From positions 1 through 12,660 of the forward strand of contig CAZQEN010000225.1 in the NCBI GenBank assembly GCA_964591605.1: a DNA stretch of 12,660 nt, given 5' to 3'. Below, one piece after another: positions 6,605 through 12,660 of the stretch. Numbering within the stretch: the first letter of the stretch is position 1; each line of letters opens with the position of its first letter. A model generated the notes under the pieces. That model saw nothing but the letters and a program-made list of their open reading frames with translations, was not told the DNA's origin and made no database searches. Made by a program: the position numbers and the translations under genes. This stretch comes from CAYLLT01 sp964591605 (GTDB lineage: Bacteria; Planctomycetota; Phycisphaerae; UBA1845; PWPN01).

Positions 6605-6928
6605 ATGCAGCGTGATACGCGCTTTCGCCGCCCGCGACTCGATATCGTTGAACCGCTCGGTAAACGCGTTCTCATCCGCAAGGATGAGGATAAAAAAACC
6701 ACCCGTGGAGGGATCGCCCTCCCTGATAATCTGGAAATCCCCGTCATCACCGGGCGCGTGGTGACGGTCTCGGCTCAGCTCTCCAACGAAGAGGACTTTC
6801 CCATCCGCCAGTACGACAAGGTCCTCTTCAACCCGAAGAACTCGGTTCCCGTCGACTTTGAGGTGGGCAATCAGCTCTTCGTGGTCCCGATCGACGACGT
6901 GGTGGCTGTTTTCCGCCACCGACGTTGA
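6605..6928 (+). CDS. groES: GroES-like co-chaperonin (Cpn10), divergent
   Basis: This 107-residue protein has the GroES landmarks: PLGKRVLIRKDE (17-28), the mobile loop KTTRGGIALPDN (31-42) that would dock on a GroEL ring through the hydrophobic IAL tripeptide, a central YDKVLFNP (70-77) and the closing DDVVAVF (97-103). It is slightly longer than the usual ~95-97 residues because of an Arg-rich extension of about 12 residues at the start. The dome region is unusual: the family's VGDxVLF(G)KYxG is replaced by RQYDKVLFNPKNS. The start is set by AGAGGA about six bases upstream of ATG. No groEL lies beside it, so it is an orphan copy that must work with a chaperonin encoded elsewhere, as is common in planctomycetes with several groES/groEL genes. 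Confidence 0.85.
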   Translation: MQRDTRFRRPRLDIVEPLGKRVLIRKDEDKKTTRGGIALPDNLEIPVITGRVVTVSAQLSNEEDFPIRQYDKVLFNPKNSVPVDFEVGNQLFVVPIDDVVAVFRHRR

Positions 6929-6960
6929 GCACTCTCGTTTCTGATCGTTGATGGTGACGC

Positions 6961-6990
6961 CTGTCCGGCCGGTTCGACACGGCCGGTCAG
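6961..6990. terminator. Hairpin between convergent groES and lgt, possible bidirectional terminator
   Basis: CTG-T-CCGGCCG (6961-6971) pairs with CGGCCGG-T-CAG (6980-6990) around an eight-base loop, with one T-T mismatch. It lies 33 bases after the GroES stop. No T-tract follows on either strand. The placement between two convergent genes favours a terminator role over chance. Confidence 0.4.
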
Positions 6991-6997
6991 CCATCAG

Positions 6998-7018
6998 GCT
7001 GCGCCCGCCCGGGGCAGC
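6998..7018. terminator. Second hairpin in the convergent intergenic gap
   Basis: GCTGC and CCC (6998-7002, 7004-7006) pair with GGG and GCAGC (7011-7013, 7014-7018) with one bulged G and a four-base loop. It sits 28 bases beyond the Lgt stop codon on the Lgt side and may end that transcript. There is no T-tract. Confidence 0.3.
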
Positions 7019-7046
7019 GTGAGTGTTCGGTCTCGGGTGCTGCGCC

Positions 7047-8186
7047 TCACGCCGGCTGCGGAGTCGCCTCCGGCGGAGGTTGATTCTTGACGGGTATTCC
7101 GGGTCGGCTGGAGCGCAGCGGCATGCGCAGGAGGATCAGCCACCACACCACGCCGCCCGCCGCGATCAGGACGCTCACGCCCTGCGAGACGGTGAGCCCG
7201 AACGTGTCGAGCGGGTTGTCCGTTCGGACCATCTCCTCGATGAATCGCTCGATGGCGTAGAGGATCATGGCCAGCGCCATGACCATGCCGTGCCGCTGCC
7301 GGCGATAGAACCAGGCGCTGAGCAGCCAGGCGAGCAGGAGCGGCCCGATGGCGGAGTACACCTGAACGGGGTGGACCGGCGCGGATCGGAACTCCGGGCG
7401 GGCGGCCAGGGCTTTGAGCTGCGGCATGGTGGTCTGAAACCGGTCGAGGTGCGCGAAGACGGCTTCCAGCGCCAGTTTCGTCGACATGGCTTTGCCGAGC
7501 TTGAGCTGATTGTTGCTGTCGCGTGCCTTCTGGATCTCCTGGTCGATACCCGCGAGCCGGGTCCGCATGCGATCCATTTCCGCGTCGCTGAGCTTGAGGA
7601 TCTGGTTCGGAATGGGCAGACCCAGCCCGCTGTCCGGCTCGATGATGATCAGATCGGCCGGGAGGGTGACGATGCGGTCGGCCCACTGTTGTTCCTGGGG
7701 CGAACTGAGAGCGGGAAAGCGCACGGCCCACGGCAGGCTCTCCGGGCACTGGGCGCCCCAGCAGCAGCCGACGAGGAAACAGCCGATCCGCCCCACGCCC
7801 ATCCCGAACAGGAGCGAGGGGGCGGTCAGGTCAGCGTACAGTCGAACCGGCAGACGCCGGATGAGCAGATAGAGGATGGAGAACACCGAGGCGCTCAGCA
7901 CGCCCCCGTAGACCTCGAAACCGCCCGAGGTCAGGTTCAGCACCTGCCACGGCTGATGGGCAAATTGCGTTTTCCAGTAGTGGATCACATAGAACGTTCG
8001 ACCGCCGACCCACCCGAAGACCAGTGCGATCAACGCCAGGCTCAGAACGACGTCCGGGTCGCACTTCACCTTGCTGGCCCGCCGGGTCATCCACCACGTC
8101 CCGACCAGGAACGCGATGACCACCATGGCCCCGTAAGAGGGAACCATGAAACTCGTGCCGGGCAATCGGAACAACTCTGGCCGCAT
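7047..8186 (-). CDS. lgt: Prolipoprotein diacylglyceryl transferase (Lgt), with large insertion
   Basis: Lgt moves a diacylglyceryl group from phosphatidylglycerol to the lipobox cysteine of prelipoproteins in the inner membrane. The 379 residues include several membrane helices, the signature GVGRIGCFLVGCCWG (130-144) with the essential Arg (Arg133), LPWAVRFP (151-158), HPVQVYSA (272-279) and a C-terminal RFIEEMVR (314-321) with the second essential Arg (Arg321). In E. coli Lgt (291 residues) the loop between WAVRFP and HPxQxY is short; here it is ~110 residues (159-270), part of it charged and helical (DAEMDRMRTRLAGIDQEI). The catalytic-region HGG of E. coli (His103) is YGG here (Tyr93), and GRIGN is GRIGC. 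The start at 8186 is chosen over 8279 because AAGGA lies seven bases upstream and family similarity begins there. It is convergent with groES and divergent from the glycosyltransferase gene. Confidence 0.9.
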   Translation of the reverse strand: MRPELFRLPGTSFMVPSYGAMVVIAFLVGTWWMTRRASKVKCDPDVVLSLALIALVFGWVGGRTFYVIHYWKTQFAHQPWQVLNLTSGGFEVYGGVLSASVFSILYLLIRRLPVRLYADLTAPSLLFGMGVGRIGCFLVGCCWGAQCPESLPWAVRFPALSSPQEQQWADRIVTLPADLIIIEPDSGLGLPIPNQILKLSDAEMDRMRTRLAGIDQEIQKARDSNNQLKLGKAMSTKLALEAVFAHLDRFQTTMPQLKALAARPEFRSAPVHPVQVYSAIGPLLLAWLLSAWFYRRQRHGMVMALAMILYAIERFIEEMVRTDNPLDTFGLTVSQGVSVLIAAGGVVWWLILLRMPLRSSRPGIPVKNQPPPEATPQPA

Positions 8187-8653
8187 CGTCTGTCCTTCAC
8201 GCGAGGTTGTACAAAGCCGGAAGGCTAACGCGCACGTCCGATAGCGTCCAATCGACCCCGTCGGAAGCGATAGACTCATCCGGCAATGGCATCATGAGTT
8301 GCGTGGGCGGTCCAGCCTGCCGGGGCGGACCGGTCATGGAGGCATGCCCGTGCGGTCGAGGTTCCGTCCCGGAGCGGCATGTCGGCGCTTGCACGACCGT
8401 GGCCCATCGCGCAGCGGTGGGGGACTCGAAGAGGGGGGCGGTGGAATCGTTCGGGCACCATGGAACGCCGGCGGGAGCTTTTCGTCTGTGATCTTCGCGT
8501 TCCCCGCCAGCCGGACGGGCCACGCCTGGCGAGCAGGAACGAACAGGCACGCCACGACTGGCGGAGAATTGACACCTCTGCCGCGCTCAACTATCGTGAG
8601 CGGGGTCTAAACCGAGGGCGTGCGGTCGCTTTCTTCCGGGACGATACTCACAC
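8187..8653. other. Divergent intergenic region between lgt and the glycosyltransferase gene
   Basis: This 467-base gap separates two divergent genes. No gene is supported: overlapping frames on both strands are Arg/Pro/Gly-rich and have no SD or domain. It holds a hairpin at 8308-8332 (CGGTCC/GGACCG with an inner GCC/GGC) and the promoter at 8569-8597 for the rightward gene. No clear promoter was found for lgt. Confidence 0.5.
8569..8597 (+). promoter_or_regulatory. Sigma70-type promoter for the glycosyltransferase gene, with overlapping inverted repeat
   Basis: A perfect TTGACA (8569-8574) is 17 bases upstream of TATCGT (8592-8597, four of six). The start near 8604 gives a 50-base leader. 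CGCTCA (8584-8589) and TGAGCG (8597-8602) form a six-base inverted repeat that spans the -10 box, where a repressor would block RNA polymerase. Confidence 0.55.
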
Positions 8654-10240
8654 GTGACATCTGTTCTCGACTCCATCCTGGTCACCGTCTTTCTGGTCGC
8701 CACGAGCGTGCTGGCGCTGTACGGGCTGCATTTCTACGTTCTGGTGTTGCTGTTCCAGCGCCGGCACCGGTCGGTGCGGGCCGCGCAGCGCGAGTATCTC
8801 GACCGTTACCTGGCGACCACGCCCGATGACGCGTGGCTGGGCGTCACCACGCAGATCCCGATCTACAACGAGGCGGACGTGGCCACGCGGGTGATCCATG
8901 CCGTGGCCGCGATGGATTATCCCCGAGGCAAGCATAGCATCCAGGTTCTGGATGACAGTACCGATGAGACCCGGTTCCTGGTGGACCGCACGGTGCGTCG
9001 TCTGCGCGAGCAGGGGATCGACATCGCGGTGATCCGCCGGGAGAGCCGTGAGGGGTTCAAGGCGGGCGCGCTGCGCAACGGGCTGCGGCTGAGCCGGCAT
9101 CCGCTGGTGGCCATCTTCGATGCCGATTTCGTGCCGCCGGTGGACTTCCTGCGTCGCGCGACGCCGCTGCTGGCCCGGAATGAGCGCATTGCGTGCGTTC
9201 AAACGCGCTGGGGACATCTGAACGTGAACGAGTCGTGGCTCACGCGTCCGCAGGCCGTCGGGCTCGACGGGCACTTCGCGCTGGAGCAGGGCGCCCGTGC
9301 GTGGAACGGGCTGATGATGAACTTCAACGGGACGGCGGGCATCTGGCGCAAAGCGGCCATCGAGGATCCGGCGGTGGGTGGCTGGTCGGCGGACACGCTC
9401 ACCGAGGATTTGGACCTGTCGTACCGGACTCAACTGGCCGGCTGGAAGATGGACTTCTGCCTGGACATCGTGTGCCCGGCCGAACTGCCCAACACGATCA
9501 ACGCGTTCAAGGCGCAGCAGCGCCGCTGGGCGACCGGTTCGATGCAGACGGCCGTCAAGCTGCTGCCGCGGATCTGGCGATCCCCGCTGTCGCTCGGGGA
9601 GAAGCTGGAGGCGACGGTTCACCTCACCCATCACTCGGCCGCGCTGTGGATGGTGTTTCTGGTGCTGCTGGCCCGGCCGATGCTGGTGCTCGTGGATCCG
9701 ATTCCGTACTTCTGGTGCTTCTTCTCGGGCTGGACGATGATCGTGCTGGGCTCGCTGGCGCCGCCGGTGGCCTATGGTTATGCGCGGCACGTGCTGGGCA
9801 TGGGAAGCTGGTCGGGGGTGCGAACGGTGCCGGCGCTGATTCTGCTGGGCACGGGCATCTCGATCAGCAACGCGCTGGCAGTGCTCAGGGGCCTGTTCAC
9901 GCGGGGCGGCGAGTTTGTCCGCACGCCCAAGTCGGGCAGCACGCAGTCGTCACAGCAGGCGAGCCGGTACAAACCGCGCCGGCACCAGAGCCTGTGGTTT
10001 GTGGAGATGCTGGTAGGCGCTTACTCCGCGGCCAACTGGGCGATCTACATGACCACCGGCCGGTGGGGCTTCAGCATCTTCCTGATGGTGTATGCGGCCG
10101 CGTTCCTGACCATCGGCTGGATCTCGCGGCCCGAGGCATCGACTCGCCGCCGCCTGGTGTGGGTGGAAGAGCCCGAACCGGCGTCAGCGGCGGCCGGCCC
10201 CTCGCTCGCGCCGGCGACCTCCGCCGTGCATGCCGGGTGA
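8654..10240 (+). CDS. Membrane processive family 2 glycosyltransferase (cellulose/mannan synthase-like)
   Basis: The 528 residues form a membrane-bound GT2 synthase. One helix (about 8-34) precedes the cytosolic domain, and several helices follow (about 329-348, 353-375, 391-412, 451-490). The catalytic series is complete: DD (100-101, LDDSTDE), DAD (156-158), TED (250-252, the base) and QxxRW (288-292, QQRRW). These processive enzymes polymerise sugars from nucleotide sugars, while the chain passes through the membrane. The order resembles bacterial cellulose synthases and plant CslA glucomannan synthases; no PilZ domain follows, so c-di-GMP control is not evident. The sugar cannot be told. 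The GTG start at 8654 is used because the first helix begins there and no nearby ATG precedes it; the SD is weak. The last ~30 residues are low-complexity. A radical SAM gene follows 135 bases later. Confidence 0.88.
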   Translation: MTSVLDSILVTVFLVATSVLALYGLHFYVLVLLFQRRHRSVRAAQREYLDRYLATTPDDAWLGVTTQIPIYNEADVATRVIHAVAAMDYPRGKHSIQVLDDSTDETRFLVDRTVRRLREQGIDIAVIRRESREGFKAGALRNGLRLSRHPLVAIFDADFVPPVDFLRRATPLLARNERIACVQTRWGHLNVNESWLTRPQAVGLDGHFALEQGARAWNGLMMNFNGTAGIWRKAAIEDPAVGGWSADTLTEDLDLSYRTQLAGWKMDFCLDIVCPAELPNTINAFKAQQRRWATGSMQTAVKLLPRIWRSPLSLGEKLEATVHLTHHSAALWMVFLVLLARPMLVLVDPIPYFWCFFSGWTMIVLGSLAPPVAYGYARHVLGMGSWSGVRTVPALILLGTGISISNALAVLRGLFTRGGEFVRTPKSGSTQSSQQASRYKPRRHQSLWFVEMLVGAYSAANWAIYMTTGRWGFSIFLMVYAAAFLTIGWISRPEASTRRRLVWVEEPEPASAAAGPSLAPATSAVHAG

Positions 10241-10258
10241 AGGCGGACTTGGCGAAAG

Positions 10259-10288
10259 TTGGCAATGGGCCGGGCATCGCGGTATGGT
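10259..10288 (+). promoter_or_regulatory. Possible promoter for the radical SAM gene
   Basis: TTGGCA (10259-10264, five of six) and TATGGT (10283-10288, four of six) are 18 bases apart, with a predicted start near 10295, 80 bases before the ATG. GGTGA/TCACC (10286-10300) forms a small hairpin at the predicted start. The gene may therefore be expressed apart from the glycosyltransferase, although read-through is also possible. Confidence 0.4.
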
Positions 10289-10375
10289 GATGCCGTCACC
10301 GCCGGCGCGCCGTGGCGCACCGCCGCATCTTAGGGCCATTCCGGAAGAACCGCCCGACAACGGAAGTGTACGACC

Positions 10376-11857
10376 ATGAAAGTGCTTCTCGTTTCACCGG
10401 CCACACCTGATACGTTCTGGAGTTTCCGGCACGCGCTGCCGTTCGTCTCGAAGCGCTCGGCGTTTCCGCCGCTCGGACTGCTGACGGTGGCGGCGATGCT
10501 GCCGCGCGAGTGGGAGCTGCGCGTCAAGGACCTGGACGTGACGACGCTCAATGACAACGATCTGCGCTGGGCGGACTATGTGTTCATCTCGGCGATGCTG
10601 GTCCATACGGCTTCGGCACATCAGGTGGCCAGCCGCTGCGCGCAGCTCGGCAAGCCGGTGGTGGCGGGCGGGCCGCTGTTCACCATGAGCCACGAGCTCT
10701 TCCCGGAGATTCCGCACTTTGTGCTCGGCGAGTGCGAAGAGATCATGCCGCAGCTCATCGCGGACATGCAGGCGGGGAGCGTCAAGCCGCTTTACTCGGC
10801 CGTCGGGCGGCCCGAGCTTCACCAGACGCCGATCCCCCGCTGGGATCTGATCGACCCGGACGTGTACGTGACGATGCCCGTGCAGTTCTCGCGCGGCTGC
10901 CCGTTCGACTGCGAGTTCTGCGACATTATCGTGATGAACGGGCGGAAGCCGCGGTGCAAGTCGCCCGAGCAGATGATCGCGGAGCTCGAGGCGCTGCTGG
11001 ACATCGGCTGGACGGCCAACATCTTCATCGTCGATGACAACTTCATCGGCCACAAGGTGAAGGTGAAGGAACTCCTGCGGGCGATCGTCGACTGGCGGGA
11101 GCGGCGGGGGGCGCGCGTGACGTTCCTGACCGAGGCCTCGTTTAACATTGCCGACGACCAGGAGCTGCTGGATCTGATGGGCCGCGCGGGCTTCCGCCGC
11201 ATCTTCATCGGCGTCGAGACGCCCGAGGAAGAGAGCCTGCTGGAGTGCGGCAAGGTGCAGAACACGAAGCGCAATCTGCTCGACAGCATCCACAAGATCC
11301 AGGCGGCGGGAATGGAGGTCATGGGCGGGTTTATCGTCGGTTTCGACGGCGACAAGCCCAACATCTTCGAGCGCCAGTTCGAGTTCATCCAGCAGTCCGG
11401 CATCGTGACCGCGATGGTCGGGCTGCTCACAGCGCTGCCGGGGACCAAGCTGTTCAACCGGCTCCAAAAGGAAGGCCGGCTCCTGGCTCACAGCACCGGC
11501 AACAACCTCGACGGCATCCTCAACTACGTGCCGCGCCTCGACCGCGACGTGCTGGTCAACGGGTACCGGTCGCTGGTGGCGAACCTGTACTCGCCCAAGG
11601 TGTACTACCAGCGGATCCGCAAGTTCCTGCGTCACTACCGCCCGCTCAAGCCGAGCCCGCCGATCCAGCGCGAGGACGTGCTGGCGTTCTTCCGGTCGGT
11701 CTGGGTGCTGGGCATCCGGACGAAGGGCCGGCGGGCCTACTGGCGGCTGATGATCGGGACACTGCTCTCCAAGCCGCGCGCGTTCGCGGAGGCCGTCAAC
11801 CTCGCCATCTGCGGCTACCACTTCCGCCGCATCGCCGCGAGCATCCGGCCGGCGTAA
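10376..11857 (+). CDS. B12-binding-domain radical SAM enzyme with DUF4070-like C-terminus
   Basis: This 493-residue protein has three parts. The N-terminal cobalamin-binding Rossmann domain (about 1-135) has SP at 7-8, PPLGLLTVAA (31-40), DLD at 52-54, and VVAGGPLFT (95-103), and lacks the DxHxxG cobalt ligand, as is usual in this class. The radical SAM domain (about 165-370) has CPFDCEFC with Cys175, Cys179 and Cys182 for the 4Fe-4S cluster, followed by FIVDDNFIG (217-225) and GVETPEEESL (279-288). The tail with ALPGTKLFNRL (353-363) and the helical 400-490 region fits DUF4070. Family members use SAM and often methylcobalamin to methylate unactivated carbons or remodel lipids and natural products; hopanoid C-2 methylase HpnP has a similar build. 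The exact substrate here is unknown. The SD is weak (GGAAG about 11 bases upstream). It is followed 20 bases later by the fusion gene, so co-transcription is likely. Confidence 0.9.
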   Translation: MKVLLVSPATPDTFWSFRHALPFVSKRSAFPPLGLLTVAAMLPREWELRVKDLDVTTLNDNDLRWADYVFISAMLVHTASAHQVASRCAQLGKPVVAGGPLFTMSHELFPEIPHFVLGECEEIMPQLIADMQAGSVKPLYSAVGRPELHQTPIPRWDLIDPDVYVTMPVQFSRGCPFDCEFCDIIVMNGRKPRCKSPEQMIAELEALLDIGWTANIFIVDDNFIGHKVKVKELLRAIVDWRERRGARVTFLTEASFNIADDQELLDLMGRAGFRRIFIGVETPEEESLLECGKVQNTKRNLLDSIHKIQAAGMEVMGGFIVGFDGDKPNIFERQFEFIQQSGIVTAMVGLLTALPGTKLFNRLQKEGRLLAHSTGNNLDGILNYVPRLDRDVLVNGYRSLVANLYSPKVYYQRIRKFLRHYRPLKPSPPIQREDVLAFFRSVWVLGIRTKGRRAYWRLMIGTLLSKPRAFAEAVNLAICGYHFRRIAASIRPA

Positions 11858-11877
11858 GGTCACCATGAGGCTCAGCC

Positions 11878-12606
11878 GTGAACACAACAACCCTGTCTCC
11901 TCTGGGGAAGCTGCAGATCCTGGAAGTCTATGAGTTCTACGACCGGCCGGTCCTTTTTGCCTGCCGGAATCAGTCAGGCAGTCTCTTTCTGGCGATCTGG
12001 GTCGCTGAGCATGATGGCGAGGAGCGCTGGCTCTACGCCCCTGTGTCCCGGTCGCGACTCGATGCTGTCCGATCCGGCCAGATTGATCTCCGCGAGGCGT
12101 TTGCATCGACCGAAGACGGGATGCTCTTTCTGGTTCGCGTTTCGGAGGCAGGGCTCCAGCCGGAAGTTGAAGTTCTGTCGGAGGTTGAGGATGACTTCCT
12201 GCCGCAACCAGGTGAGCGACTGTGTCTGAATGAGCTTCTTCCCACACCCGAGGATTCGACCGGGAATGCCGGCGTTCCAGGAGCGAATTGCGGGACGCTG
12301 CAGTTGGGGGGTACGAGCGGTGATGCCCGCCTGGTGTCCTGGGTCCGGCTGCGTCCATCACCTTCGCAGGCGAGCGCCAAGCGCGCGTGGTTTGACGCGG
12401 ACCGCCTGTGGATCGAACTTGCGGATGGCCGACAGCTCTCGGTCCCGCTCACGCACTTCCCGAGACTGCTCAGGGCCAATGCCCAGCAGAGGGAACGCTT
12501 CCAGTTGAGCGGCGGCGGCAGCGCTCTGCACTGGGAGGAACTCGATGAGGACATCAGCGTCCAAAGCTTGCTGGACGGATATGGTGACCGGAGACGAACC
12601 GGGTAG
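11878..12606 (+). CDS. DUF6575-DUF2442 fusion protein
   Basis: The 242 residues have two recognisable halves. Residues ~8-120 (PLGKLQILEVYEFYDRPVLF, AIWV, RLDAVRSGQIDLREAF, PGERL) match the DUF6575 pattern, a family seen in small bacterial gene modules. Residues ~172-234 (DRLWIELADGRQLSVPL, FPRLLRA, LDEDISVQSLLDG) match DUF2442, whose members often pair with DUF4160 proteins in putative toxin-antitoxin operons. A low-complexity linker separates them (about 121-160). GTG at 11878 is the start because GAGG lies seven bases before it; the overlapping ATG at 11865 is in another frame. The biochemical role of either domain is not established to my knowledge. It starts 20 bases after the radical SAM gene and is followed at 12631 by another start, hinting at a partner gene. 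Confidence 0.8.
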   Translation: MNTTTLSPLGKLQILEVYEFYDRPVLFACRNQSGSLFLAIWVAEHDGEERWLYAPVSRSRLDAVRSGQIDLREAFASTEDGMLFLVRVSEAGLQPEVEVLSEVEDDFLPQPGERLCLNELLPTPEDSTGNAGVPGANCGTLQLGGTSGDARLVSWVRLRPSPSQASAKRAWFDADRLWIELADGRQLSVPLTHFPRLLRANAQQRERFQLSGGGSALHWEELDEDISVQSLLDGYGDRRRTG

Positions 12607-12630
12607 CAGCTTCAATCGACACGAGCCTCC

Positions 12631-12660
12631 ATGAATCCACTGGACAGAATGGTCCGGCAT
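12631..12660 (+). CDS. Possible start of a downstream gene, cut by the window edge
   Basis: ATG at 12631, 24 bases after the stop of the DUF6575-DUF2442 gene, begins an open frame (MNPLDRMVRH) that reaches the edge. The tight spacing and the absence of a terminator favour a partner gene in the same operon. Ten residues are too few to name a family, and the SD is weak. Confidence 0.35.
   Translation, partial: MNPLDRMVRH

Noticed and set aside
6971..6993. A tRNA-like T-loop (GGTTCGAC) followed by CCA downstream of groES.
   Set aside because: The T-stem does not pair in the tRNA register and no acceptor or anticodon arm is present; the bases form a simple intergenic hairpin instead.
7023..8228. 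A 401-codon plus-strand frame opposite lgt.
   Set aside because: It is a shadow of lgt: charged, low in hydrophobic residues, without domain or SD, while the lgt signature is complete on the minus strand.
10394..12361. A 655-codon open frame on the minus strand across the radical SAM and fusion genes.
   Set aside because: Its product is His/Arg/Pro/Gln-rich with no domain, while the plus-strand radical SAM gene has all its motifs; it is a high-GC shadow frame.

Overview
The window looks like a chromosomal segment from a GC-rich planctomycete, possibly of the Phycisphaerae or a related lineage. This is inferred from protein style. There is a secreted beta-helix protein with Cys-rich dockerin-like repeats (DCNGNG..., DCNANLRPDEC), a UVR-motif protein of a planctomycete type, a redoxin ending in YGCSVKY, an orphan divergent GroES and a divergent Lgt. 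No rRNA, tRNA, CRISPR array, insertion sequence or phage gene was found.

Layout. 1-1810 (-): C-terminally cut, exported parallel beta-helix protein that runs off the left edge. 2018-2314 (-): small three-helix membrane protein. 2422-3195 (-): UVR-motif protein with a good promoter at 3272-3300. 3481-4092 (+): exported redoxin. 4093-5051: gene-poor stretch with two strong hairpins and, at 4432-4532, a compact promoter plus intrinsic terminator with no gene between, a good small-RNA candidate. 5052-5702 (+): SAM methyltransferase resembling phospholipid N-methyltransferases. 5892-6401 (+): lipoprotein with a thioredoxin-like fold lacking the redox cysteines. 6605-6928 (+): GroES-like co-chaperonin. 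7047-8186 (-): Lgt with a large insertion, convergent with groES. 8654-10240 (+): membrane processive GT2 glycosyltransferase. 10376-11857 (+): B12-binding radical SAM enzyme with a DUF4070-like tail. 11878-12606 (+): DUF6575-DUF2442 fusion. 12631-end (+): start of a further gene.

How the genes may work together. Most are separate transcription units; promoter-like pairs of the TTGACA/TATAAT type can be placed before several of them. A loose theme is the cell envelope: signal-peptide proteins, a lipoprotein and the enzyme that lipidates lipoproteins, a probable phospholipid methyltransferase, and a polysaccharide synthase next to a radical SAM enzyme. The right end (fusion protein plus a closely following gene) resembles the arrangement of small two-gene modules of toxin-antitoxin type, but the partner is cut off.

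The most interesting items are the gene-free promoter-terminator unit at 4432-4532, the Lgt with a Tyr in place of the usual His and a ~110-residue insertion, the GT2/radical SAM neighbour pair, and the DUF6575-DUF2442 fusion.
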